Made by a program: the position numbers and the translations under genes. 64,000 bases of DNA from Adlercreutzia equolifaciens DSM 19450 (GTDB lineage: Bacteria > Actinomycetota > Coriobacteriia > Coriobacteriales > Eggerthellaceae). Shown in pieces: positions 17,792 through 27,007 of this stretch. The number at the start of each line of letters is the position of its first letter. Within the stretch, counting starts at the first letter, position 1. Below the pieces are notes generated by a model. That model was not told where the DNA came from, did not search any database, and worked only from the letters and a program-made list of their open reading frames with translations. The stretch spans positions 1,736,001 to 1,800,000 of the forward strand of contig NC_022567.1 in assembly GCF_000478885.1 (NCBI RefSeq). Reading direction: 5' to 3'.

Positions 17792-19130
17792 CTTCCACGC
17801 CCGCCGCGGCCGAGCCGGCCACGCTCGCCTGCTCGGCGTCCAGCAGCGCCTTAAGGCGCAGGGCCACCGAGCGGGCATGGGCCCACAGCCCCTCGTGGGT
17901 GGCGATCTGCACCACAGCGCGCGCATCGTTCTTCAGGGCCGCGGGGCTGTACTGGATGATGGAGGACTTCTTCACGAAATCGTCCACGGAAAGCGGCGAA
18001 GAGTAGCGGGCCGTGCCGCCGGTGGGCAGCGTGTGGTTGGGGCCGGCCACGTAATCGCCCACGGCCTCCGGCGTCCACGCGCCCAAGAAGATGGCGCCGG
18101 CGTTGCGGATGGCGCCCAGATACTCCATGGCGCCCTCCACGTGCATCTCCAAATGCTCGGGCGCAATGACGTTCACCGCCTCCAGGGCCTGATCCATGGA
18201 AGTGCACACGACGATGAGCCCGTGATCGTCAAGGGAGGTGCGGGTGATGTCGGCGCGGGTGGAATCGGCCAGGTGCACCTGGATGGCCGCCTCCACCGCG
18301 TCGGCGTAGGCGTCCGAGAAGGTGACGAGGTAGCAGGCCGCCAAAGGATCGTGCTCGGCCTGGGCCATGAGATCGATGGCCACCAGCCGCGGGTCGGCCG
18401 TCTCGTCGGCCACGACGCAGACCTCCGACGGCCCGGCGATCATATCGATGCCCACATCGCCCGAGACGAGCTTCTTGGCCGCGGCCACGAAGGCGTTGCC
18501 TGGGCCGGTGATCTTGGCCACCGGGCGGATGGTCTCGGTGCCGTAGGCGAGCGCCGCCACGGCCTGGGCGCCGCCGACGGTGTAGATCTCGGTGACGCCG
18601 GCGATCTTGCAGGCAGCGAGGATGGCCGCATCCAGCGTGCCGTCCTTGGTGGGCGGCGTCACGCAGACGATGCGCTCCACGCCGGCCACCTGGGCGGGCA
18701 GGGCGTTCATGAGCACCGTTGAGGGGTACAGCGCCCGTCCTCCGGGTACGTAGATGCCCACGGATTCCAAAGGCGTCACCTTCGAGCCCACGATGGCCCC
18801 GTCCTCGCGGGCGAAAAACCAGCTCTGCCGCTTCTGGCGCTCGTGGAAGTCGCGGATCTGGGCCGCAGCGTGCTTCAGGGCCTCGAGGGTGTCCGGGTCC
18901 ACTTCCGCCATCGCGGCATCGATAGCCTCGCCCGGCACGCGGAAGTTCTCGATGGCCACGCCGTCGAACTTCTCGGTAAGCGCGCGCAGGGCCGCGTCGC
19001 CGTCCCGGCGCACCTGCTCGATGATGGCGGTGGCCGCCTCGAGGGCGCCGGGGTTGAAGGCGCCGGTACGGTCGATGAAGTCGCTCGTGAAGGGCTCGAG
19101 GGGTTGCAGGTCGATTCGTCTCATGGTCAT
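17769..19130 (-). CDS. hisD: Histidinol dehydrogenase
   Basis: NAD- and zinc-dependent enzyme oxidising histidinol to histidine in two steps. Hallmarks are [55 protein letters not shown] with the zinc ligands, and APEHLEMH. The ATG at 19130 is chosen because AAGGAG lies eight bases before it, while the GTG at 19139 overlaps the Shine-Dalgarno sequence. The C-terminus has a short Ala/Glu-rich extension ([16 protein letters not shown]). Confidence 0.97.
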   Translation of the reverse strand: MTMRRIDLQPLEPFTSDFIDRTGAFNPGALEAATAIIEQVRRDGDAALRALTEKFDGVAIENFRVPGEAIDAAMAEVDPDTLEALKHAAAQIRDFHERQKRQSWFFAREDGAIVGSKVTPLESVGIYVPGGRALYPSTVLMNALPAQVAGVERIVCVTPPTKDGTLDAAILAACKIAGVTEIYTVGGAQAVAALAYGTETIRPVAKITGPGNAFVAAAKKLVSGDVGIDMIAGPSEVCVVADETADPRLVAIDLMAQAEHDPLAACYLVTFSDAYADAVEAAIQVHLADSTRADITRTSLDDHGLIVVCTSMDQALEAVNVIAPEHLEMHVEGAMEYLGAIRNAGAIFLGAWTPEAVGDYVAGPNHTLPTGGTARYSSPLSVDDFVKKSSIIQYSPAALKNDARAVVQIATHEGLWAHARSVALRLKALLDAEQASVAGSAAAGVEDGEARGE

Positions 19131-19142
19131 GGGGCGCACTCC

Positions 19143-20864
19143 TTAGGACAGGGTCGGTTGAACAGGGTTGGAAGCGCCGGCGATGGGCGCGTAAGTGTGC
19201 TTGGGGGCATTTTCGGCGAGCACGCGGGCCAGCGCCACGATGCGCTCGTCGGTGCGCAGGGCGCAGCCGTTGGCGAAGAAGCGGGCCGTGGAGGCGAGCA
19301 CCTCTTCCACGATCTCCAGGTTGTTCTCGCGCAGGGTGGTTCCCGTGGCGGTGATGTCGACGATGCGCTCGGCCATGCCGGTGATGGGCGCCAGCTCGAT
19401 GTTGCCGTGCAGGTAGACGATCTCCACCTGGGTGCCGGTGCGCGCGAAGTGGGCACGGGTGATGGAAGGGTACTTCGTGGCGATGCGTATGCTGCCGAGC
19501 TTGCGGTAGCGCTCCTCGATGGCCGCGCTCGTGCCGGCCGACTCCGCCACGACGAAGCGGCAGCCGCCGAAGCGCAGATCGACCAGCTCCTCCACGGCAG
19601 CGCCCACTTCCAAAAGCGAGTCCTTGCCGCAGATGCCGCAGTCGGCGGCGCCCAGGGCCACGAAGACGGGGGCATCGGAAGGCCGCACGATGATGTAGTC
19701 GACCCCGGGGTTGGAGATGACGAGCGCGCGCCCGGGGTTGGCAAGCCCCGTCACATCGAGGCCGGCCTCTTCCAAACAGGCGATGGCCTCGGCGTTCAGG
19801 GAGCCCTTGGGCACGGCGATGCGCAGCGGGCGCGCGTCTGCGGGCGCCGCGTCCACTTCGGCAGAGGCGGCGGCCATGGCCTGCTCCAGCGAGAAGGCGA
19901 AGCCCGCGGCGGGGCGATCGGCCCCGAAGGAGCCTATCATGCGGTCGTAGCGGCCGCCGGAGCCCAGAGGCGAGCCCAGATAGGGCGAGCAGGCCTCGAA
20001 GACGAGGCCCGTGTAGTAGTTGAAGGAGCTGGCCACCGAGAAGTCTACGAGCACGGAGTCGGCCAGGCCGGCCTCGCCCAGAAGATCGTAGGTGGCCTGG
20101 AAGTCGTCCAGGTCGGCCACGCACCCGAGCGGGGTCACGAGCGCGCGCACCGCGTCGATGGCGTCCTGGGCGCCCCGGATGCGCGCGAGCTGACGGATGG
20201 CCTCGGTGTAGGCGGGCGCGGCAGCCCCCGCATCGACGGCCTCCCCTTCCACGGCGCGCCCCATGGCGGCGTCGCACAAACGGTCGAGGGCCACGAAGTC
20301 GGAGCCGTGATAGGCATCCAGCACCGCGGCCTTCCACGGCTCGGCGGCCCCCGAGCGCTCGAGCAGGGCCCGGAGCACCCCTACCGTGGCCATGGCGAGC
20401 ACGAACTGCGTCGCTCCGGCCAGCCGCAGCGCCTCGGCGAAGAGCGCGACGATCTCGGCATCGGCCGCCGGCCCCACTTCCCCGATGCACTCCACGCCGC
20501 ACTGGGTGAGCTCGCGGGCCTGCACCTGGTTCTCCGTCTCGGCCTCGCGAAAGACCCGCTGGGTGTAGCGGAAGCGCAAGGGGCCGGGGACGCCGGCCAG
20601 GCGCGTGGCGCACATGCGCGCGATCTGCAGGGTGACGTCCGGGCGCATGGCCAGAAGGTCGCCCCGGGAGTCGAAGAACTTGAAGGGAGTGGCCGGCACC
20701 CGTCCGCCGGCCCGCAGGACGTCCATCACCTCCAGGGTGGGCGTCTCGATGGGCACGTAGCCGCGAGAGGCGAACAGGTCGGCCACGGCCCGGGTGATGG
20801 CCTCGCGGACGCGCGCCTCCTCGGAGAGCACGTCGCGGAAGCCCGATGGTGTCACAGCGTTCAA
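19143..20864 (-). CDS. hisZG: HisZ-HisG fusion: ATP phosphoribosyltransferase regulatory and catalytic subunits
   Basis: First committed enzyme of histidine synthesis. The N-terminal part (about 4-335) is HisZ, a class II aminoacyl-tRNA synthetase paralogue: TPSGFRDVL, MRPDVTLQIAR, FRYTQRVFRE, FNYYTGLVFE, GSGGRYDRM. From about residue 345 (near 19835) the chain continues as short-form HisG: LRIAVPKGSL, VDYIIVRPSD, GAADCGICGKDSLLE, ATGTTLRENNLE. No stop or start separates them. In other bacteria the two are usually separate subunits of a hetero-octamer. The TTG at 20864 is chosen for its GTGAGGA site and because it begins at the conserved HisZ N-terminus. Confidence 0.93.
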   Translation of the reverse strand: MNAVTPSGFRDVLSEEARVREAITRAVADLFASRGYVPIETPTLEVMDVLRAGGRVPATPFKFFDSRGDLLAMRPDVTLQIARMCATRLAGVPGPLRFRYTQRVFREAETENQVQARELTQCGVECIGEVGPAADAEIVALFAEALRLAGATQFVLAMATVGVLRALLERSGAAEPWKAAVLDAYHGSDFVALDRLCDAAMGRAVEGEAVDAGAAAPAYTEAIRQLARIRGAQDAIDAVRALVTPLGCVADLDDFQATYDLLGEAGLADSVLVDFSVASSFNYYTGLVFEACSPYLGSPLGSGGRYDRMIGSFGADRPAAGFAFSLEQAMAAASAEVDAAPADARPLRIAVPKGSLNAEAIACLEEAGLDVTGLANPGRALVISNPGVDYIIVRPSDAPVFVALGAADCGICGKDSLLEVGAAVEELVDLRFGGCRFVVAESAGTSAAIEERYRKLGSIRIATKYPSITRAHFARTGTQVEIVYLHGNIELAPITGMAERIVDITATGTTLRENNLEIVEEVLASTARFFANGCALRTDERIVALARVLAENAPKHTYAPIAGASNPVQPTLS

Positions 20865-20874
20865 CGCACATTCC

Positions 20875-21018
20875 TCACTGGCGCAAACGACACGCGAACG
20901 GCTCAAGACCTGTGACCCGGCATGCATGCAGCCGGAGCTTTCGCCCTGGCTCGCAGTCAGCCGAGGCCATCGCCTGGCTCGTCTCGTCGCAAGCGCCTTC
21001 GATTACCGAGATTGTCAT
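20875..21018 (-). CDS. Putative 47-codon leader ORF upstream of hisZG
   Basis: An ATG at 21018 with an AGAGGG site eight bases before it opens a 47-codon frame. Its TGA sits inside the Shine-Dalgarno sequence of hisZG, 10 bases before the TTG. The position suggests translational coupling or leader control. The peptide has only one histidine, so it is not a classic his attenuator peptide. Expression is unproven. Confidence 0.35.
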   Translation of the reverse strand: MTISVIEGACDETSQAMASADCEPGRKLRLHACRVTGLEPFACRLRQ

Positions 21019-21121
21019 GTTACACGCCCTCTCCCCTCCCGGCGCACCGGGACGGCAAACGGCGAATTATCGACAGAGTTCCCGCGCAAAGAACGCACGA
21101 GGATCTCGCATCGATGCTAGT

Positions 21122-21149
21122 ACTTTATCACAGTAGAGTGCTAAAGCAA
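21122..21149 (-). promoter_or_regulatory. Candidate his operon promoter
   Basis: On the minus strand TTGCTT (21144-21149) and TAAAGT (21122-21127) are 16 bp apart. This would give a leader of about 250 nt before hisZG, holding the 47-codon ORF and a GC-rich CCCGG-N4-CCGGG hairpin (21038-21051). Confidence 0.4.
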
Positions 21150-21173
21150 TGGGATTTTCGCCTACGGTTGGAA

Positions 21174-22025
21174 TTACTCCGCAGGCTCGATGATCATGGC
21201 GCGGAGGATGCCGGGAGTGTCGTAGGCGCGCTTGCCGGCGCCCATGCCGATGGCCTTGATGGAGAAGCGCTCGGGAAGGGCGGCTTCCGTGCGCAGAGCG
21301 GCGGCCGCGGCGGCGCCCGTGGGGGTGACGAGCTCGCCTTCCACGTCCACCGGGGAAAGCGTCAATCCGGCAGCTTCGGCGATGAACGCCGTGGCCGGGG
21401 CGGGCACGGGGATGAGGCCGTGCTGGCAGCGCACCGTGCCGTACCCGCAGGGCAGATCGGACACGACAACGCCGTCGGGCGCCAAGTCGTCGGCCGCCAC
21501 GGCGATGGCAATAATGTCGGCGATGGAATCCACGGCGCCCACCTCGTGGAAGTGAACTTCCCCAACAGGTACGCCATGAGCCCGCGCCTCGGCGTCGGCC
21601 ACGAAGCCGAACATGCGGTGCGCGATGGCCTTGGCGCCGTCGGTCATGGCGGCGCCATCGATGATCTGCGCTATTTCCGCAGGGCCGCGGTGGTGGTGGC
21701 CACCGGGGGCACCGTGGGCATGGTCGTGATCGTGGGCGTGACCATGGTCATGGTCGTGGCCGTGCTCGCTTGCGCCCCCCTGCCCGTGCAAGTAGGCCAT
21801 ATCGTGGTCGTGGTTCTCGTGGGCGGCATCCAGCACGACGCTGAAGTCGCAGACGTCCAAGCCCGACTTCTTCACCCGGGATATCTCCACAGCGAAACCT
21901 TCCACAGGCAGGCTCTCCAGCGCCCGGCGCACCGCTTCCTCGCTCGCGCCTGCATCCAGCAGGGCCGCCGCGCACATGTCGCCGCTGATACCGGAGGTGC
22001 ATTCCAGATAGAGAAGTTTCGTCAT
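21174..22025 (-). CDS. larC: LarC-like nickel insertion protein (LarC1 part only)
   Basis: LarC inserts nickel into the pincer cofactor of lactate racemase-type enzymes. This 283-residue protein has the N-terminal signature LYLECTSGISGDM and the family's HFHEVGAVDSIADI and ELVTPTGAA. A strongly His/Asp-rich insert at about residues 69-113 is a likely nickel store. It stops at GMGAGKRAYDTP plus a short tail, the point where LarC1 ends in organisms with split larC genes. No LarC2 domain follows in any frame. The ATG at 22025 has an AAAGGCG site. larB is 64 bp upstream; larA and larE are not in the window. Confidence 0.85.
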   Translation of the reverse strand: MTKLLYLECTSGISGDMCAAALLDAGASEEAVRRALESLPVEGFAVEISRVKKSGLDVCDFSVVLDAAHENHDHDMAYLHGQGGASEHGHDHDHGHAHDHDHAHGAPGGHHHRGPAEIAQIIDGAAMTDGAKAIAHRMFGFVADAEARAHGVPVGEVHFHEVGAVDSIADIIAIAVAADDLAPDGVVVSDLPCGYGTVRCQHGLIPVPAPATAFIAEAAGLTLSPVDVEGELVTPTGAAAAAALRTEAALPERFSIKAIGMGAGKRAYDTPGILRAMIIEPAE

Positions 22026-22089
22026 TGCATCGCCTTTCATGATGGTGCCGCCCTCGAGGCGCCCGCGCTCGGCGGGAACCGCCGCAGGT

Positions 22090-22821
22090 TTATCCCTGTC
22101 GGGAATTCAAGTGATTGATGGCGCTTGCCTGGAAGGCGGCGCCGAAGCCGTTGTCGATGTTGACGACGGACACACCGCTCGCACACGAATTCAACATGGC
22201 GAGCAGGGCGGTCACGCCGCCGAACGAGGCGCCGTAGCCCACCGAGGTGGGCACCGCGATCACCGGCGCGGAGACGAGACCCCCCACCACGGAGGCGAGC
22301 GCGCCCTCCATGCCGGCCACCGCCACCACGACTCGGGCCGCGCGCAGCTCGTCGGCCACATCCAAGAGTCGATGGATGCCCGCCACGCCCACATCGTAGA
22401 AGCGCCGCACCTCGTTGCCGAGGAACTCCGCGGTGAGCGCCGCCTCCTCGGCCACAGGCAGATCGCTCGTGCCGGCGCAGGCGATGGCCACCACCCCGTC
22501 CCCGTCGGGCGCGGGCATGCCGCCGAACACGACGAGCCGCGCCGTCTCGTAGTAGGCGCACGGGGCGATCCCGCCGTCGTCGCCCCATAGAGCGGCAACG
22601 GCATCGGCCTTCTTCGCGTCCACGCGGGTCGCCAGAACGCGCGGTTGACCGGCGCCCATGAGCGACGAGGCGATGGCGGCGATCTGCTCGGCGGTCTTTC
22701 CCTCGCCGTAAATCACCTCGCCGGCGCCCTGTCGCATCGCACGGTCGTAGTCGGGCCGCGCGAACGCGGCTCCGCCGCAAAGACTCTCAGAATTCTCGCT
22801 CTGGTGAAAGGCCACGGCCAC
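22090..22821 (-). CDS. larB: LarB, pyridinium-3,5-biscarboxylate synthase
   Basis: LarB carboxylates and hydrolyses nicotinic acid adenine dinucleotide, starting the nickel-pincer cofactor pathway. The protein is related to the AIR carboxylase PurE. Supporting motifs are [31 protein letters not shown] [45 protein letters not shown] and [13 protein letters not shown]. The N-terminal helical region is shorter than usual. GTG codons at 22821 and 22815 are both possible starts, and a stop lies eight codons further upstream. Confidence 0.9.
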   Translation of the reverse strand: MAVAFHQSENSESLCGGAAFARPDYDRAMRQGAGEVIYGEGKTAEQIAAIASSLMGAGQPRVLATRVDAKKADAVAALWGDDGGIAPCAYYETARLVVFGGMPAPDGDGVVAIACAGTSDLPVAEEAALTAEFLGNEVRRFYDVGVAGIHRLLDVADELRAARVVVAVAGMEGALASVVGGLVSAPVIAVPTSVGYGASFGGVTALLAMLNSCASGVSVVNIDNGFGAAFQASAINHLNSRQG

Positions 22822-22824
22822 CCC

Positions 22825-22900
22825 GCTTTCCGACGAACGCCCTCACTCGTTCTCAGTTGGTTTCTCGGAAAGCCATGATAAATGTTGGAGTCAGCTCCAA
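22825..22900 (-). promoter_or_regulatory. Palindromic leader of larB
   Basis: TTGGAG-TCAG-CTCCAA (22885-22900) is a 16-bp palindrome placed like an operator next to a -10-like TATCAT. GCTTTCCGA (22825-22833) and TCGGAAAGC (22865-22873) form a 9-bp stem with a 31-nt loop just before the larB start and could mask its ribosome site. Confidence 0.4.
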
Positions 22901-22947
22901 TAAAAGACTCGAGGGCAACGCCCACGGAACAAACGCATTCGCGGCGG

Positions 22948-23331
22948 TTACTCCCCCGCGCGCAGAGTCCGCTCGGTGGCCGTCATGACCTCGTCGTAGT
23001 GCTCGATCTTGTACTCGAGACGCGCCAAGGCCCGCTCCAGGCCGGCAATGCGCTCCCGGATCTCGTCGCCCTGCCTCAAAAGAAGCTCCTTGCGGGCCGC
23101 CGTCGTCTCATCGCCCTGCTCCAGAAGCTCCATGTACTCCACCAAAGACTCGATGGACATGCCGGCATCGCGCATGCATTTGACGAACTCGACGGCATTG
23201 CAGCTGGCCTCGTCGTAATCGCGAATGCCGCTCTTGTTGCGAGGCACATGGCGCAACAGGCCAATGCGCTCGTAATAGCGCAGCGTGTCGGTGGAAACAC
23301 CGTAGCGCTTGCTGACTTCCGCAATCTTCAT
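22948..23331 (-). CDS. MerR-family regulator
   Basis: 127 residues from the ATG at 23331, which has GGGGA before it. It begins with the winged-helix signature MKIAEVSKRYGVSTDTLRYY followed by ERIGLL, then the RNKSGIRDYDE wing. The dimerisation coiled coil covers about residues 75-125. No conserved metal-binding cysteines are seen beyond those near residues 52-60, so the signal is unknown. It is transcribed toward larB but separated by its own intergenic palindromes, and it may or may not control the lar genes. Confidence 0.88.
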   Translation of the reverse strand: MKIAEVSKRYGVSTDTLRYYERIGLLRHVPRNKSGIRDYDEASCNAVEFVKCMRDAGMSIESLVEYMELLEQGDETTAARKELLLRQGDEIRERIAGLERALARLEYKIEHYDEVMTATERTLRAGE

Positions 23332-23466
23332 GCCGTCCCCTTCGAAACGCGCCGCTGCGCATCTCACGTTCGCGCAGCCTGCGTGTCCATTAGACCATAT
23401 GGAGTATGCTATAAGTCAATAGATCGAAATAATATCCCACGGAAAAGCCCCGCACACAGCCCATTT

Positions 23467-24093
23467 TTACCGTTCGTCAACGCTTTGGGAAAGGGCCTTT
23501 TTGAGCACGCGCAAGGCATTTCCCCGATGAGATATGCCGTTCTTCTCGGCCTGGGAGACCTCGGCCAGCGCCCGCATGCCGCCGTACTCGTCGGGCAAAA
23601 ACAGCGGGTCGTAGCCGAAGCCCTCGCTGCCGCGGGGTTCGCGCCCGATGGAACCCTCGATGGTGCCGCGGGCCACCGATTCCGTGCCGTCCTCGTCGAT
23701 GAACACGAGCGTGCACACGAACCGCGCCGTGCGCTCGGCATCCGGCACGGCGGCAAGCTCGGCCAGAAGCTTCGCGTTGTTGGCCGCATCGTCCCCGTCG
23801 GGTCCCGCGTAGCGCGCCGAGAAGACCCCCGGCGCGCCGCCCAGGGCGTCCACCTCCAAACCGGAGTCGTCGGCGAGCACCGCCACAAAGCGCCCCAGCG
23901 ACTCCCGTGCCGCCGCACGCGCCGCCCGGGCCTTGATGCGGGCGTTGCCCTCGAAGCTGTCGGCGTCCTCGGCCGGATCTGATGTCACCCCCGCCTCGGC
24001 CATCGTCGTGAACGTCCAGCCCTCGAAGTTCAGGGCCGTGCGGATCTCCTCCACCTTGTGGGCGTTGTTCGTAGCGATGAGCACTTCCTTCAC
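23467..24093 (-). CDS. rdgB: Non-canonical purine NTP pyrophosphatase (RdgB/HAM1 family)
   Basis: Hydrolyses ITP, dITP and XTP to monophosphates and so keeps deaminated purines out of DNA and RNA. Motifs are IATNNAHKVEEI at the N-terminus, EGNARIKARAA, LADDSGLEVDALGGAPGVFSA in two parts, and FGYDPLFLPDEYG. The GTG at 24093 is chosen for the AAGGAGGA site just before it; a GTG eight codons upstream is less likely. It is about 208 residues, normal for the family, and follows murI at 45 bp. Confidence 0.94.
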   Translation of the reverse strand: MKEVLIATNNAHKVEEIRTALNFEGWTFTTMAEAGVTSDPAEDADSFEGNARIKARAARAAARESLGRFVAVLADDSGLEVDALGGAPGVFSARYAGPDGDDAANNAKLLAELAAVPDAERTARFVCTLVFIDEDGTESVARGTIEGSIGREPRGSEGFGYDPLFLPDEYGGMRALAEVSQAEKNGISHRGNALRVLKKALSQSVDER

Positions 24094-24138
24094 GGGCTCC
24101 TCCTTGCAGACGGGCACCTCGCCGGTGCGGGCGGTTGC

Positions 24139-25014
24139 TTACAGTGCGGGCAGATCCACATGCGCGACGACGTCCATGGGGCGGGCGAGCACGCGGCCGC
24201 CGAAGCGCCGGAACTCCTCCACATCGTCGGCCGTGGTGAAAAACGAGTGGACGGGCACGTTGCCCGAGCGGGCGTGGGCGCGGCGCCGGCGCAGGATGTG
24301 ATCGACGTCGCGGGCCGTCTCGTCGGCCGAGTTCACCAGCGTGACCTTGCGCCCCACCACGCCCCCGATGAGCGCCTTCAGAAGCGGATAGTGGGTGCAG
24401 CCCAAAACGAGCGTGTCGATGTCGCAGCGGCGCAGCGGCTCCAGGTACTGCCGGGCGATGTCCTCGAACTCCGGGCGGATGTAGACCTTGGTGGTGTCGG
24501 CCATGTAGTCCTCGATGGGCCCGTCGGAGAGCTTCAGCCCCATCTCGGCGATCTCCACGAACCGAGGCGTCGCCGTGGAGAACACGGTGATGCCGGCGTC
24601 GATGTGGCGTATGGCGTCGCTGTAGGCGTTGGAATCCACGGTGCCCTTGGTGGCGATGACCCCCACGCGCCGGTTGAGCGTCGTATGGGCCGCCGCCCGG
24701 GCGCCCGGCTCCACCACGCCGACGACGGGCACGGAGAAGTTCTCCTGGGCATGGGCGAGGCCGGCGGCCGTGGCCGTGTTGCAGGCGATGACGATCATCT
24801 TCACGTCCCGGCCGACGAGCCACGTGCAGATCTGCTGCACGAAGCCGTCCACCTCGGCCTGATCGCGGGGCCCATAGGGGCAGCGCGCTGAGTCGCCGAA
24901 GTACAGGATGGACTCCTCCGGCAGGCGCTTCTGCAGCGCGCGGGCCACCGTGAGGCCCCCGTAGCCGGAATCGAACACCCCGATGGGGCGGTTGTCGAAA
25001 TGCTCCGTATCCAC
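24139..25014 (-). CDS. murI: Glutamate racemase
   Basis: Makes D-glutamate for peptidoglycan. The two catalytic cysteines lie in VIACNTATAAGLA and VLGCTHYPLL, and the substrate loop GVFDSGYGGLTV is near the N-terminus. The 291 residues are slightly longer than usual because of a C-terminal extension. The GTG start follows AGGGCGCT. It lies 6 bp after the L,D-transpeptidase gene, so a cell-wall operon ldt-murI-rdgB is likely. Confidence 0.96.
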   Translation of the reverse strand: MDTEHFDNRPIGVFDSGYGGLTVARALQKRLPEESILYFGDSARCPYGPRDQAEVDGFVQQICTWLVGRDVKMIVIACNTATAAGLAHAQENFSVPVVGVVEPGARAAAHTTLNRRVGVIATKGTVDSNAYSDAIRHIDAGITVFSTATPRFVEIAEMGLKLSDGPIEDYMADTTKVYIRPEFEDIARQYLEPLRRCDIDTLVLGCTHYPLLKALIGGVVGRKVTLVNSADETARDVDHILRRRRAHARSGNVPVHSFFTTADDVEEFRRFGGRVLARPMDVVAHVDLPAL

Positions 25015-25020
25015 AGCGCC

Positions 25021-26715
25021 CTACTCGTGCACGACGACGACGTCGCCCACCGACAGAAGCCCGTGGAGCTCTTCGGCCTTATCGGGAGGCAGGTTGATGC
25101 AGCCGTGGCTGCCGTGCTCGACGTACCAGTCGCCGCCGAACTTCTCCTGCCAACCCGCGTCGTGGAAGCCCACGGAGTTGTCCTTGAAGGGCATCCAGAA
25201 CTCCACCTCGGTCTCGTAGTCCTTGGTGCCGTCGGGCTTGTAGCCGCGCAGCACCGACTTGCCGTCGTTGGTCTTGATGTAGTAGGTGCCCTGGGGCGTG
25301 TCACGCCCGTCGGCGGGCTTGCCGCTGACGATATCGCTCTCCCAGACAATGGCGCCGTCCTCGCCGTAGAAGCGCGCGTGCTGCTCGGTGAGATCCACGT
25401 CAATGTAGCGGGTGCCGAAGTCGCGGCCGCCCTCGTCGGGGGCCTGGGCCGCGTTCTGCTTCATGATGATCTCCAGCGTGCCGCCCGCCCCGGAGGTGAG
25501 CGCCTCGCGCACGGCGTCGGCGGTGGCCTGGCTGTCGGTGATCCAGCCGTAGTCGCCGCCCTTCACCGTGACGGCCTTGCCGTCGGGACGCGTGAACGTG
25601 CGGGTAGCGCCCGTGGTGTCCATGGCGTTCACCTTCTCCTTCACCGCCGCCACCAAAGGCTCAGGGTCGAAGGTCACGGAGAGATCGTCGCCCAAGGTGA
25701 TGTGCTCGGCGATCTCGTCGGCGGTGATGGCCATCTTCTCGGCGCCCGCCATGGTGAGGGAAAGCGCCCCGCCGAGGTACTTGTTGGCCGCATCGCGCGC
25801 CTCGGCCAGTGCGGGGTCGTCGCGCGTCACCGTGGGCTTGGCCAGCACGGCGTCGGAGAGCGGCACCTTCGGCGCGAAGTTCACCGTGCCCCGCGTCACC
25901 TCGTCGATGACGACGTCGGCCAAAAGGGTGTTGCCCTCCTCCTCGGGCACGACGACATAGCCGCCCTCGTCGGCGTCATAGGCCACGGTGGCGTTCTTGG
26001 GAGCGGTGCCGCGGGCGTTGGCCTCCTCCACGGCGGCGGTCAGCGTGTCGGCCAGCTTCGAGTTCTCCAGGGTGGAGACCAAGTCATCGGTGTCGTCGTG
26101 GCGCTGGAACACCTCGTAGGGCCACGCCCAGGGGTTCATCTCGGCCAGAAGGCCGTCGGCGATAGATTGGCTGTCGAGCGCCATGCCCATGTCCGTGGCG
26201 TCCAGCGTGAGGGAAAGACCCGGGCCCTCCACCTTGAAGGTGTAGTCGCCCAGCACCTCGTCGAGCATCTGATGGACCTCTTCGGGCGTCTTGCCGGAGA
26301 TGTCCATGCCGATGATGGTGGACTGCGGGAAGAAGCGCCCGGAGAACACGATGACACCGGCGAAGTAGACAAGGGCGATGGCGCCTAGAATGGAGGCCAT
26401 CACGATGCCGAAGATCTTGAGCCCCCGATGCTTCTTGGGCGGCCGGGCATTCACCTGGTAGCCGGGCACGTAGCCGCCGGACGTCGGGCCCATGGGGGGC
26501 ACGACGGGCATGGCGCCGGTGCCGCTGATTGCGGGGCGCGAAGGCTGAGGGGGCATCGCGGCGGTTCCCTGGTCGTGCTGGGGCGGCATCGCGCCCGTGG
26601 CCTGGGGCCCCACGGGCCTCGGCGCGCCGAAGCGGCCCTCGGGCATGACGAAACCGCGGGTAGCGCTTGCGCCCGCTTCGGAAATTCGATTGTCAGATGT
26701 GCTGTGTCGTGGCAT
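25021..26715 (-). CDS. L,D-transpeptidase with PG_binding_4-type domains
   Basis: Cell-wall enzyme that should form 3-3 cross-links or anchor proteins. An ~85-residue Pro/Gly-rich cytoplasmic tail is followed by one membrane segment (about 95-120). A long extracellular region starting IIGMDISGKTPEEVH resembles repeated YkuD-associated peptidoglycan-binding domains. The C-terminal YkuD domain has the catalytic SHGCINLPP with Cys539. Orientation is therefore N-in, C-out. It is first in the operon with murI and rdgB. Confidence 0.93.
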   Translation of the reverse strand: MPRHSTSDNRISEAGASATRGFVMPEGRFGAPRPVGPQATGAMPPQHDQGTAAMPPQPSRPAISGTGAMPVVPPMGPTSGGYVPGYQVNARPPKKHRGLKIFGIVMASILGAIALVYFAGVIVFSGRFFPQSTIIGMDISGKTPEEVHQMLDEVLGDYTFKVEGPGLSLTLDATDMGMALDSQSIADGLLAEMNPWAWPYEVFQRHDDTDDLVSTLENSKLADTLTAAVEEANARGTAPKNATVAYDADEGGYVVVPEEEGNTLLADVVIDEVTRGTVNFAPKVPLSDAVLAKPTVTRDDPALAEARDAANKYLGGALSLTMAGAEKMAITADEIAEHITLGDDLSVTFDPEPLVAAVKEKVNAMDTTGATRTFTRPDGKAVTVKGGDYGWITDSQATADAVREALTSGAGGTLEIIMKQNAAQAPDEGGRDFGTRYIDVDLTEQHARFYGEDGAIVWESDIVSGKPADGRDTPQGTYYIKTNDGKSVLRGYKPDGTKDYETEVEFWMPFKDNSVGFHDAGWQEKFGGDWYVEHGSHGCINLPPDKAEELHGLLSVGDVVVVHE

Positions 26716-26975
26716 AGTGCGCTTCCGTGGTGCGATTCAACTTACTTTGGGGCCGCCGCGCAAGTCGGCGGATGCGCCTTAGGCCCATTATAAGCCAAGG
26801 AGCCCGCGGCCGCCGGCGGATACGTCGTTCGGCGCTACTTTCCCACAGACCGCGCCCCGCGCGCCACCCTGCACGCCATTCCCCACGACTCCCCCACAGA
26901 ACTTAAAGGATTTTCAGCCTGTTTCCCCAGAACATGACCGTTTTCGTAAGGAATAAGCCACGCGAGGAGAGAAAA

Positions 26976-26999
26976 GCGGCCGCCCCGAAGAGCGGCCGC
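26976..26999 (-). terminator. Terminator of ssrA
   Basis: Two GCGGCCGC arms form a perfect 8-bp stem with an eight-base loop. On the minus strand TTTTC follows. It begins 9 bp past the CCA end of the tmRNA. Confidence 0.88.
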
Positions 27000-27007
27000 G
27001 AAAAGCT

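Noticed and set aside
18229..20871. 880-codon minus-strand frame over hisD and hisZG
   Set aside because: Out-of-frame shadow; both real genes have complete conserved motifs in another frame.
21120..21147. CIRCE/HrcA operator upstream of hisZG
   Set aside because: One half (TTAGCACTC) matches, but the second half does not match GAGTGCTAA at the right spacing, and his genes are not heat-shock genes.
20865..21173. T-box or his attenuator in the hisZG leader
   Set aside because: No T-box motif and no run of His codons could be found.
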